Assembly: GCA_030594725.1 (NCBI GenBank)
Contig: JAUVEQ010000213.1
Span: 1-5,551, forward strand
From: Methanobacteriota archaeon
GTDB lineage: Archaea > Thermoplasmatota > DTKX01 > GCA-020343715
Length of the DNA: 5,551 bases
Direction: 5' to 3'
Below, one piece after another: positions 1 to 5,378 of the stretch. Under the pieces are notes generated by a model. That model saw nothing but the letters and a program-made list of their open reading frames with translations, was not told where the DNA came from and made no database searches. A program made the translations under genes and the position numbers. Within the stretch, counting starts at the first letter, position 1; each line of letters begins with the position of its first letter.

Positions 1-450
1 GACACCGTGGAGCTGGACATCTTCTCCAAGAACGTGGCCCCCACGCTGCGCCTTGGCGGCCTGGACCCCATCAAGGGGAACACCAAGACCACCTTCACGT
101 TCAAGGTCACCTTCACCGATCCCGACGGGGACAACGGGGAGGTGTGGGTCGTCATAGACGGCGATAGCATCCTCATGTCCCCCGACCCCGACGACACGGA
201 CACCACCGACGGACAGGACTTCACCTACGAAGGCAAGCTCGTCAAGGGTGAGCACACCTACTACTTCAGGGGCAAGGACTCCTTCGGCAACGACGCCGGC
301 GGTCCCAGCGCTGGAGAGGACAACGCGGGCACCAGCCCCGACGTGGCCAAGTACGAGACCGAGAGCACTCCTGGGGCCTGGGCCACCGGTGTGCTCCTGG
401 CCGTTGTGGCCGTCGCCCTGATCGCCTCCATCAGGCGTAGGCGTTGGTAG
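1..450 (+). CDS. C-terminal part of an exported Ig/PKD-like surface protein with membrane anchor
   Basis: Only the last 149 residues are visible. The frame is open to the window edge, so the GTG at position 7 is probably internal. Visible residues about 10-115 read as an extracellular beta-sandwich of the kind repeated in archaeal surface proteins: a PTL..GG opening, an alternating TTFTFKVTF strand, a DPDGDNG turn, then VWVVIDG, and a GEHTYYFRGKDSFGN strand pair. The pattern resembles PKD/Ig-like repeats. The segment is very rich in Asp and Gly, which suits an outside location. The end (residues 123-149) is Thr-Pro-Gly, a hydrophobic stretch of about 19 residues, then four Arg and Trp. This fits a C-terminal membrane anchor with a short inside tail, or a PGF-CTERM-like sorting signal with Ala in place of Phe. 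The ligand or catalytic role, if any, lies upstream and is unseen. The Ig-like fold and anchor are fairly secure; the function is unknown. Confidence -1.
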   Translation, partial: DTVELDIFSKNVAPTLRLGGLDPIKGNTKTTFTFKVTFTDPDGDNGEVWVVIDGDSILMSPDPDDTDTTDGQDFTYEGKLVKGEHTYYFRGKDSFGNDAGGPSAGEDNAGTSPDVAKYETESTPGAWATGVLLAVVAVALIASIRRRRW

Positions 451-536
451 GACCGTCGAGGAAGCGGTCGGCTGTCGGCACCCGAGGTGCAGGATGAACG
501 ATAGGTCTGATCCGTCTATCTAGCCCGGGGTGGGCT
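451..536. terminator. Short convergent intergenic region with small hairpins, possible termination zone
   Basis: This stretch separates two genes that converge, so both transcripts must end near here. Small perfect inverted repeats are visible: GACCG (451-455) with CGGTC (465-469), directly after the plus-strand stop; GATAG (500-504) with CTATC (516-520); and AGCCC (522-526) with GGGCT (532-536), at the stop of the minus-strand gene. There is no T-run of the kind archaeal terminators normally use, so the terminator call is weak. I see no gene here. Confidence -1.
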
Positions 537-898
537 CAAACAAGGGTCTTGAGGCGCATCGCGGCCTCTTCGACGAAGGGCAGCACCTGGTCCAAGGCCT
601 CCTTCTTGGTGATGAAGCAGGCGAGAAGGATGCGCTGCCCGGCCCCCGTGATGATGAGGAGGGAGTCCACAAGCTCCACGTGGAGGTGCTTGAGGGGGTC
701 GGAGGATTCGGCTGTGGCCGTCTCGGCGGCGCCAAGCATGATGGCCATCATCGCACCGAAGGTCTCCATGTGGATGTGGTCCGGGGCGTCACCGTCGATG
801 ACCATGCCGCTCCGCGAGACCACGGCGGCATTGGAGACCTCGCCAAGGCTGCGAAGCTCGTTCAATACCTCCCGGATCGCCTTGTTCGTTGACGGCAT
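536..898 (-). CDS. Roadblock/LC7 domain protein (MglB-like)
   Basis: This is a stand-alone Roadblock/LC7 protein of 120 residues, the usual length for the family. These small dimeric proteins serve as regulators or scaffolds for Ras-like GTPases (MglB for MglA in bacteria) and are common in archaea as single-domain proteins. The sequence follows the family pattern: an N-terminal helix (residues 5-18), a strand with SNAAVVSRSGMVI (22-34), a small-residue helix around FGAMMAIMLGAAETA (47-61), a strand HLHVELVDSLLIITGAG (71-87), a strand ILLACFI (90-96), and a C-terminal amphipathic helix (98-118). The ATG at 898 was chosen because it begins exactly at the family N-terminus, has GGTG four bases upstream, and lies 3' of a TATA-like box. 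The frame continues upstream, but that extension crosses the promoter and is Gly/Arg-rich with no domain character. No GTPase gene is next to it, so its partner is unknown. It is soluble and cytoplasmic by composition. Confidence -1.
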   Translation of the reverse strand: MPSTNKAIREVLNELRSLGEVSNAAVVSRSGMVIDGDAPDHIHMETFGAMMAIMLGAAETATAESSDPLKHLHVELVDSLLIITGAGQRILLACFITKKEALDQVLPFVEEAAMRLKTLV

Positions 899-902
899 CC
901 AA

Positions 903-906
903 CACC
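903..906 (-). promoter_or_regulatory. Weak ribosome binding site of the Roadblock gene
   Basis: On the minus strand GGTG (within GGGGTG) lies four bases before the ATG at 898. It matches part of the archaeal anti-Shine-Dalgarno complement GGAGGTGA. It is short and the spacing is tight, but it supports this start over the longer open frame. Confidence -1.
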
Positions 907-962
907 CCGGTGTATTAGGAAGTCTGCACTGGCTGTGCCTACCACCCCGGAGTACGACAAGC

Positions 963-975
963 GATATAGATAAAG
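963..975 (-). promoter_or_regulatory. TATA-like promoter of the Roadblock gene
   Basis: The minus strand reads CTTTATCTATATC, the most AT-rich short stretch in this intergenic region and a good fit to an archaeal TATA box. Transcription would be expected to begin about 25 bases downstream (near 945), giving a leader of about 45-50 bases. That agrees with the presence of a weak ribosome binding site. It is inferred from sequence and spacing only. Confidence -1.
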
Positions 976-1014
976 GTTCTGTCACCATTATTACCAGAAC
1001 GCGAGAATCACTTC

Positions 1015-1102
1015 CCCCTCCAGGGCCACCCTGGCTACCCCGAAAAGGGACCCTTCCCAGCGCTGCCGGAATGCCCCTGGTACCACCCCTCCAGGGGTAC
1101 CA
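1015..1102. repeat. Cluster of CCAGGG/CCCTGG half-sites with an 11-base direct repeat
   Basis: CCCCTCCAGGG occurs twice, at 1015-1025 and 1086-1096, 71 bases apart. Each copy takes part in an inverted repeat: CCAGGG (1020-1025) with CCCTGG (1029-1034) around a 3-base centre, and CCCCTGG (1074-1080) with CCAGGGG (1091-1097) around a 10-base centre. GGTACCA is also directly repeated at 1079-1085 and 1096-1102. The cluster lies between two divergent promoters, just upstream of the TATA-like box of the plus-strand gene, so an operator for either gene is plausible. No known regulator is recognised. Confidence -1.
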
Positions 1103-1123
1103 TCCACGTGGAATACCCAAGCC

Positions 1124-1130
1124 TTTATGA
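1124..1130 (+). promoter_or_regulatory. TATA-like box for the two-repeat surface protein gene
   Basis: TTTATGA is centred about 26 bases upstream of the ATG at 1153, the spacing expected if transcription starts at, or right next to, the start codon (leaderless mRNA). No Shine-Dalgarno-like sequence precedes that ATG, which agrees. The box lies inside the longer open frame that begins with GTG at 1108, an argument against that earlier start. Confidence -1.
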
Positions 1131-1152
1131 CCGCCGATTGCCCTTCCAAGAC

Positions 1153-2538
1153 ATGATGAGGGTCCCTGCTATCGTGACCGCCATTCTCCTTCTCGTCATG
1201 GCGTTCCTTCCCCTCGGGACCCTCTCCGATGGCGGCATCGACCCCCGGGTGCCGGCGGACCTGTACGGCGATGACGACACCCACCCTGTGGTCGAGTTCG
1301 ATAACGAGACCTTCGAGGTGGGGACGGTAGGTGCGCTAGGTGTCCTTAAGGTCTCACTCAATAACTTCGAGATCGATCAGACGACTGATGACCTTAAGGA
1401 ATTCAGGGTCTTCCTTGAGATCTATCGATGGGGCGAGTACGGACGGGAGCGGGAGCTCAACGAGCTCGACGCACCACTTCCCTTGTTCACCTACTTTGAC
1501 GAACAAATGAACGACACCGTTCAATCGCTCACTTGGCAGTCCCACGATGAATCATGGAAGGATGACACCATTATCGAGATGCACCTCCCAGAAGTGACGG
1601 TACCGGAGGATGCGGTCCAAGGGTACTACAGGATCCGTGTCATGTTAGACCTCAACGCGGTTAGTGAGAATGCCAAGTCCATGGGTCATTTCACCGAACA
1701 GGAATGGGGTGACAACATCGAACGCGTCCGGAACGACGAGGACCCGGTTGACACCCACTACCTCGTGTCCGAAGCGGGCTTCACCGTCGTGCCCGAGCAC
1801 TTCGAGTACATCAGCCTGCCCAACAAGGTGCCCGACTTCGGCAACTTCACCACCCCCGTCATCAGGCCCGGAGAGAGCGGGACCTACAACTTCACCGTCT
1901 CCAACCGGTACAACCTGACCATCAACGACGTGTTCGTCACCGTGGAGTTCTACATGTGGGCCACCATCGACGATGCCAAGCCCATCGAGGACCTTGATGG
2001 CCCGGTGCCGGTGATCAAGGGCATCGGGGAGCCCGGCGACCGGGTGTCCCTGGGGAGCATCGACCCCGGTTCTTCGAAGCCCATCCGGTTGGACATCGCC
2101 ACCGAGGACGACACGCCCAAGGGCACGTACTTCGTGCGCCATCGCATCGAGTTCGAGTACGACGAGGTGGCCTTCGTCATGGAGTCCCGCGGCTTCTTCA
2201 CCTGGGACCAGTGGGAGGGCTTCGACTACACCAACCTGTACTACCAGCTGGGTACCGCGGGCATCGTGCCCGACTCCTCGTTCTCGGTGAAGGACCCGGT
2301 GCCCCTCTGGCCCCTGGCCACCCTCATCGTGCTGTGCATCCTCCTTGGCACCCTGGCCGTGGTGTTCTACCTGGCCGAGGAGCACGGGGACCAGTACCCC
2401 CGGCTCAAGAAGGGGCTCCAGTACTGGTCCGGGAAGTACCAGCAGAGGAAGCGGCTCATGCGGCAGCGCCTGGAGGACATCCGGGCCGACCAGGAGGTCG
2501 CCGACGAGCCCCTCGACGACGCGGATGATGATGATTGA
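1153..2538 (+). CDS. Secreted, membrane-anchored protein with two related beta-rich repeats
   Basis: I do not recognise a named family. The 461-residue product has a hydrophobic N-terminal signal segment (residues 3-24), a long ectodomain rich in Asp, Glu and aromatic residues (about 25-382), one membrane helix (about 383-408), and an inside tail that is first Lys/Arg-rich and then ends in a run of Asp (409-461). Five N-glycosylation sequons (Asn 51, 120, 231, 246, 254) suit an exported archaeal protein. The ectodomain holds two related copies, about 57-215 and 234-378; the second resembles NEW3/CARDB-type beta-sandwich adhesion modules. Shared landmarks are YRIRVMLDL (159-167) and YFVRHRIEFEY (326-336), and GHFTEQEW with GFFTWDQW (from 178 and 346). 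The ATG at 1153 was chosen over GTG 1108 because it begins a clean signal peptide and lies 26 bases from a TATA-like box; ATG 1156 is also possible. Codon usage changes abruptly near base 1745. Function unknown; a surface or adhesion role is inference. Confidence -1.
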   Translation: MMRVPAIVTAILLLVMAFLPLGTLSDGGIDPRVPADLYGDDDTHPVVEFDNETFEVGTVGALGVLKVSLNNFEIDQTTDDLKEFRVFLEIYRWGEYGRERELNELDAPLPLFTYFDEQMNDTVQSLTWQSHDESWKDDTIIEMHLPEVTVPEDAVQGYYRIRVMLDLNAVSENAKSMGHFTEQEWGDNIERVRNDEDPVDTHYLVSEAGFTVVPEHFEYISLPNKVPDFGNFTTPVIRPGESGTYNFTVSNRYNLTINDVFVTVEFYMWATIDDAKPIEDLDGPVPVIKGIGEPGDRVSLGSIDPGSSKPIRLDIATEDDTPKGTYFVRHRIEFEYDEVAFVMESRGFFTWDQWEGFDYTNLYYQLGTAGIVPDSSFSVKDPVPLWPLATLIVLCILLGTLAVVFYLAEEHGDQYPRLKKGLQYWSGKYQQRKRLMRQRLEDIRADQEVADEPLDDADDDD

Positions 2539-2553
2539 GGGCGACCGTCACCC

Positions 2554-2561
2554 TTTTTATC
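2554..2561 (+). promoter_or_regulatory. TATA-like box for the MFS gene, also a T-run after the preceding gene
   Basis: TTTTTATC lies 16 bases after the stop of the upstream gene and about 60 bases before the transporter ATG. As a TATA box it would give a start near 2584 and a leader of about 34 bases. Its five T residues could also end the upstream transcript, since archaeal terminators are often just T-runs. The two roles are not exclusive. It suggests the transporter is transcribed on its own. Confidence -1.
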
Positions 2562-2617
2562 GGACCACGCATTCGGGTTGGCGTCATAGTCCTTAGTCAT
2601 GGATATGGGTGGTGAGC

Positions 2618-4102
2618 ATGAGCGACGATGAGGGGGGGTTCCGTGGGAAGCTGAAGGTGCTTCGCGAGATGCGGAACTACACCGTCATCTGGTCGGGCCA
2701 GGTGGCTTCCCTGGTCGGCTCGGGCATGACCTTCTTCGCCCTCATGGTGTTGATATTCGAAGAGACGGGCCAGGTCACGTCCGTCTCGCTCCTCTTCCTC
2801 GCCGCCTTCGGGCCCTCCATCATCCTGGTTCCCATCGCCGGGGTGATCATAGACCGGTACAGTCGCAAATGGATCATGGCCATAACCGATGCGATAGCAG
2901 CCGTCTCCACGGTCGGCATCCTGGTCCTCTACATGACCGACAACCTGGAGTTCGGCTACATCCTTGTCCTCGTGGCGCTCGGTGACATCTTCCGGGCCTT
3001 CCAGTTCCCGGCCTTCTCCGCGGCCACCACGCTGCTGGTGCCAAAGAAGCACTACGGTCGTGCCAGCGGGATGCTCTCCCTGGGCTGGTCCATCTCCCAG
3101 ATGCTAGCACCGATCCTGGCGGCGCTTCTCCTCAGCTACATCGGGCTGGGTGGCATCCTGGTCCTGGACATCATCACCTTCTTCGTGGCCATCGGGACCC
3201 TCCTCATCGTGCCCATACCGGAGCCCAAGCGGTCCAAGGAGGGGACCGAGGCCCAGGCATCGTGGTGGAGCGACCTCACCTTCGGCTTCCGATACATCGG
3301 GGACCGGAAGCGGAAGGGGCTCAAGGGTCTGCTCCTGGTCTTCTTCCTATCCAACTTCGTCGGCATGATGGCATGGATCGTGATGCAACCGATGATCCTG
3401 ACAAAGACAGGGAACAACGAGGTCATCCTGGGCACCGTGATGATGTTCGGAGGCATCGGCGGTATCGTGGGCGGCGCAGTGGTCTCCATCTGGGGGGGCT
3501 TCAAGCGCAAGATCAGGGGTCTGATTGTGGGACTGATCCTGTCCAACATCGGCTTCCTCATCCTGGGATTGGACGGGTGGATACCCTCGTGGATCGTTGG
3601 TGTCTTCATCATGTTGCTCCTGGGCCCCCTTGTCTTCAGTGCAAGCCAGGCAATATGGCAATCCAAGGTCCCCCCGGACCTCCAGGGCAGGGTGTTCTCG
3701 GCCCGGTTCTTCATCGCCCTGGTGGGCGAGGGACCCGCCGTCATGCTGGCAGGCCCCCTGGCGGACAACTTGTTCGAGCCGTTCATGATGGATGCCACGG
3801 GACCCCTCGAGGCCCTCTTCGGGTCTGGACCTGGTGCGGGCATGGGTCTGATGATCTTCATCATCGGCCTGATCGGTATCCTCGTGGGCTGTGTGGCCTT
3901 TTTCGTCAAGGTCATCCGCAACGTGGAGGATGACATCCCGGACCATGATCTTGACTCGGAGACCATTGACAACGAGAGCTCAGAAGAGACCCCTGAAGAG
4001 GGGACCGGCGAGCCGGACGAGCCGGGGGGACTTGCGGAGGAGAGCCCTGACGAGACGCGACGGGAACTCGATGTCCCCCTGGGAGACGATGAGGTCCATT
4101 AG
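2618..4102 (+). CDS. MFS efflux transporter (DHA3/MFS_3 type) with acidic C-terminal tail
   Basis: This is a 12-helix major facilitator of 494 residues, in the branch holding macrolide exporters and EntS-like siderophore exporters; such proteins usually export small molecules by proton antiport. Visible marks are GQVASLVGSGMTFFAL in helix 1 (27-42), the loop 2-3 signature GVIIDRYSRK (75-84), the branch-typical RAFQFPAFSAATTLLVP (126-142) and HYGRASGM (145-152), a charged central loop (about 201-237), and IWQSKVPPDLQGRVFSARFF (346-365). The last helix ends near 433. An unusual 59-residue tail follows with 25 Asp or Glu; its last 40 residues are encoded opposite the end of the convergent reductase gene. 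The ATG at 2618 is preceded by GGTGGTGA very close to it, so the in-frame GTGs at 2609 and 2612 remain possible starts, adding two or three residues. The substrate cannot be read from the sequence. Family assignment is secure, subfamily less so. Confidence -1.
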   Translation: MSDDEGGFRGKLKVLREMRNYTVIWSGQVASLVGSGMTFFALMVLIFEETGQVTSVSLLFLAAFGPSIILVPIAGVIIDRYSRKWIMAITDAIAAVSTVGILVLYMTDNLEFGYILVLVALGDIFRAFQFPAFSAATTLLVPKKHYGRASGMLSLGWSISQMLAPILAALLLSYIGLGGILVLDIITFFVAIGTLLIVPIPEPKRSKEGTEAQASWWSDLTFGFRYIGDRKRKGLKGLLLVFFLSNFVGMMAWIVMQPMILTKTGNNEVILGTVMMFGGIGGIVGGAVVSIWGGFKRKIRGLIVGLILSNIGFLILGLDGWIPSWIVGVFIMLLLGPLVFSASQAIWQSKVPPDLQGRVFSARFFIALVGEGPAVMLAGPLADNLFEPFMMDATGPLEALFGSGPGAGMGLMIFIIGLIGILVGCVAFFVKVIRNVEDDIPDHDLDSETIDNESSEETPEEGTGEPDEPGGLAEESPDETRRELDVPLGDDEVH

Positions 4103-5191
4103 CTCCGGGTCGTCCAGGGCCTCGATCAGGTCGTTCACCATCTTGTCGGACATGGCCCGGAACGACCTGCGCAGGCGGGCCGCCTTCCGAAGCTCGGCCC
4201 CGACCTCCTTGTCGAAGGCCCTGGGATAGGCCGAGAGGGCCCGCGCGGTGGGTTCGCCCTTCTCCAGGACGGCCACTATGGCGTCGGAGGCGTGCTTGGC
4301 CGCCACCAGGGCCGGGAAGACCCCGCCCCCCGATACAGCCTTCGCCTGGGCGGCGGCGTCCCCCACCAGGACCGCACCGTCGGTCACCGGCCTGTGCAGG
4401 GGGCCGATCGGGATGGTGCCCGCGAAGGTGGCAACGGTCTGGACGTCGGGGAAGCTGTCACGGAAGGTCGGGCCCTTCATGAACCGTTCGAGCCTGTCCT
4501 TGGGGGACATCCCTCCGGGCTCCTGGGCCAGGCCGACCAGGCCGCTGTGGGGACCGTGTGGGACCACCCATGCGAAGAAGCCGGGAGCGATATCATGGCC
4601 TGCGTACAGGTCGACGGAATCGGTGTCTATGGACTGGGAGGATGCGAACGCGATCTGGAAGCCAGTGAGCTTGCGTCTCGGCCGCTGGATGCCCAGGGAC
4701 CCGCGCACGATCGAGGAGGGGCCGTCCGCGCCGACCACCACCCGGGAGCGGACCTCCTCACGGGCGGTCCCCGCTGATGCCATGTCCCGGACCTGCAGCA
4801 CGCAGCCGGAGGCCTTGGCCCGAACGTCCATCACCCGTCGCTCCATCCCTATGATGGCGCCCCCGTCCACCGCCTTCCTGGCCAGGGCCTGGTCGAACAT
4901 GGCCCGGTCCACTATGACGGCCATGGGTCGGCCAGCGTCGATGTCCAGCACATGGCCGGACGGGGCATGGATGCGGGCTCCGCTGGCCCGGTTCAGGACG
5001 GCGATCTCCTCTCCCAGGCATTGGAACACACGGTTCGATAGTAGACCGGCGCAGGCCACTGGCCGGCCCACCTCCCGGTGCTCCTCGAGCACGGCGACAT
5101 CCAGGCCGGCAGCTGCCAGGAACTGGGCGGTACGGGAGCCAGCGGGGCCCGCCCCCACCACCACCACGTCGAGGACGTCGCCAGGGGTCAT
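3980..5191 (-). CDS. Geranylgeranyl reductase-family FAD oxidoreductase
   Basis: The 403-residue product belongs to the flavoprotein family that saturates geranylgeranyl chains; in archaea these enzymes reduce the isoprenoid tails of membrane lipids at the membrane surface. Landmarks in order: the dinucleotide-binding VVVGAGPAGS (10-19); the acidic end of the second strand, VLEEHREVGRP (34-44); ACAGLLS with Cys47 (46-52), where family members keep a Cys-Gly element near the flavin; GADGPSSIVR (154-163); FAWVVP followed by Gly220 (206-220), a variant of the YxWxFP substrate-pocket motif; and VGDAAAQAKAVSGGGV (276-291), the second FAD contact. Length is typical. The ATG at 5191 was chosen because it puts the GAGPAG motif at residue 13 and lies 27 bases from a TATA-like box; the frame is open upstream but that part is not domain-like. 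The 3' end overlaps the convergent transporter gene. The exact substrate is inferred, and other reductases of the UbiH/FixC superfamily are alternatives. Confidence -1.
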   Translation of the reverse strand: MTPGDVLDVVVVGAGPAGSRTAQFLAAAGLDVAVLEEHREVGRPVACAGLLSNRVFQCLGEEIAVLNRASGARIHAPSGHVLDIDAGRPMAVIVDRAMFDQALARKAVDGGAIIGMERRVMDVRAKASGCVLQVRDMASAGTAREEVRSRVVVGADGPSSIVRGSLGIQRPRRKLTGFQIAFASSQSIDTDSVDLYAGHDIAPGFFAWVVPHGPHSGLVGLAQEPGGMSPKDRLERFMKGPTFRDSFPDVQTVATFAGTIPIGPLHRPVTDGAVLVGDAAAQAKAVSGGGVFPALVAAKHASDAIVAVLEKGEPTARALSAYPRAFDKEVGAELRKAARLRRSFRAMSDKMVNDLIEALDDPELMDLIVSQGDIEFPSRLVRALLRKSPRLVRLAGPLFRGLF

Positions 5192-5200
5192 CAGGACCCC
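5184..5200. repeat. Perfect inverted repeat across the reductase start codon
   Basis: GGGGTC (5184-5189) and GACCCC (5195-5200) flank five bases. The reductase start codon (5191-5189 on the minus strand) is split between the spacer and one arm. In a leadered mRNA this would fold over the start; in a leaderless one only half would be transcribed and it could act only as a DNA site. It may be chance in GC-rich sequence. Confidence -1.
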
Positions 5201-5213
5201 GAACGCCGCGGGG

Positions 5214-5222
5214 TCTAAATAG
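5214..5222 (-). promoter_or_regulatory. TATA-like box for the reductase gene
   Basis: The minus strand reads CTATTTAGA, centred about 27 bases from the ATG at 5191, the spacing expected for a leaderless archaeal transcript. The surrounding sequence is GC-rich, so the AT-rich core stands out. A second candidate is the near-symmetric TATATAT at 5269-5275, which would give a leader of about 55 bases. Confidence -1.
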
Positions 5223-5266
5223 GGTTTTGGAATGGGCGATTCCCTCCTTTGGAAGCCCGCTCGGAA

Positions 5267-5277
5267 TGTATATATGG
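5267..5277 (+). promoter_or_regulatory. Strong TATA box for the trkH-like gene
   Basis: TGTATATATGG is the best TATA match in the window. Read on the plus strand it predicts transcription from about 5298 and a leader of roughly 80 bases before the ATG at 5379. Because TATATAT is nearly symmetric it could also serve the divergent reductase gene. Orientation is inferred from which gene lacks a closer good box. Confidence -1.
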
Positions 5278-5305
5278 ACGCATTCGCATCGCTCATCCAA
5301 CCCCA

Positions 5306-5368
5306 CGGACCCCCTCTGGCGGTCCGCTGGCGGGTGTCCGCGACTGCGGATTTCAAGGCGATCGATCG
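5306..5368 (+). other. Hairpin-rich leader upstream of the trkH-like gene
   Basis: Three perfect inverted repeats lie between the predicted transcription start and the ribosome binding site: CGGACC (5306-5311) with GGTCCG (5321-5326), loop of 9; TCCGC (5337-5341) with GCGGA (5346-5350), loop of 4; and the 10-base palindrome CGATCGATCG (5359-5368), directly before the ribosome binding site. They could form RNA structure or be operators. I cannot match them to a known riboswitch class. Confidence -1.
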
Positions 5369-5373
5369 GGTGG
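5369..5373 (+). promoter_or_regulatory. Ribosome binding site of the trkH-like gene
   Basis: GGTGG ends five bases before the ATG at 5379 and pairs partly with the archaeal 16S tail (GGAGGTGA complement). It supports this start and a leadered transcript, unlike the apparently leaderless reductase gene opposite. Confidence -1.
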
Positions 5374-5378
5374 GACTT

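Noticed and set aside
899..1120. N-terminal extension of the Roadblock protein
   Set aside because: It crosses the predicted promoter and is Gly/Arg/Pro-rich; the family normally starts where the ATG at 898 does.
1108..1152. GTG start of the surface protein at 1108
   Set aside because: The 15 extra residues are polar and charged before the signal segment, and this start lies upstream of the TATA-like box.
1645..2385. Long minus-strand open frame opposite the surface protein gene
   Set aside because: Its product is His/Gly/Val-rich with no domain pattern, and it mirrors the high-GC3 sense gene, which has a signal peptide, sequons and a membrane anchor.
2599..2631. Ten-codon ATG frame overlapping the transporter start
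   Set aside because: It is very short, out of frame and without a ribosome binding site; chance ATGs explain it, though a leader-peptide effect cannot be excluded.
3136..3972. Minus-strand open frames opposite the transporter
   Set aside because: They are compositional shadows rich in Met, Pro and Arg; the sense strand encodes a complete 12-helix MFS protein.
4248..5222. Long plus-strand open frame opposite the reductase gene
   Set aside because: The product is rich in Ser, Thr, Arg and Pro without domains, whereas the minus strand carries all conserved FAD motifs.
5298..5378. c-di-AMP (ydaO-type) or other riboswitch in the trkH leader
   Set aside because: Such switches control potassium genes in bacteria, but this leader is too short and I cannot see the consensus elements; only simple hairpins are visible.
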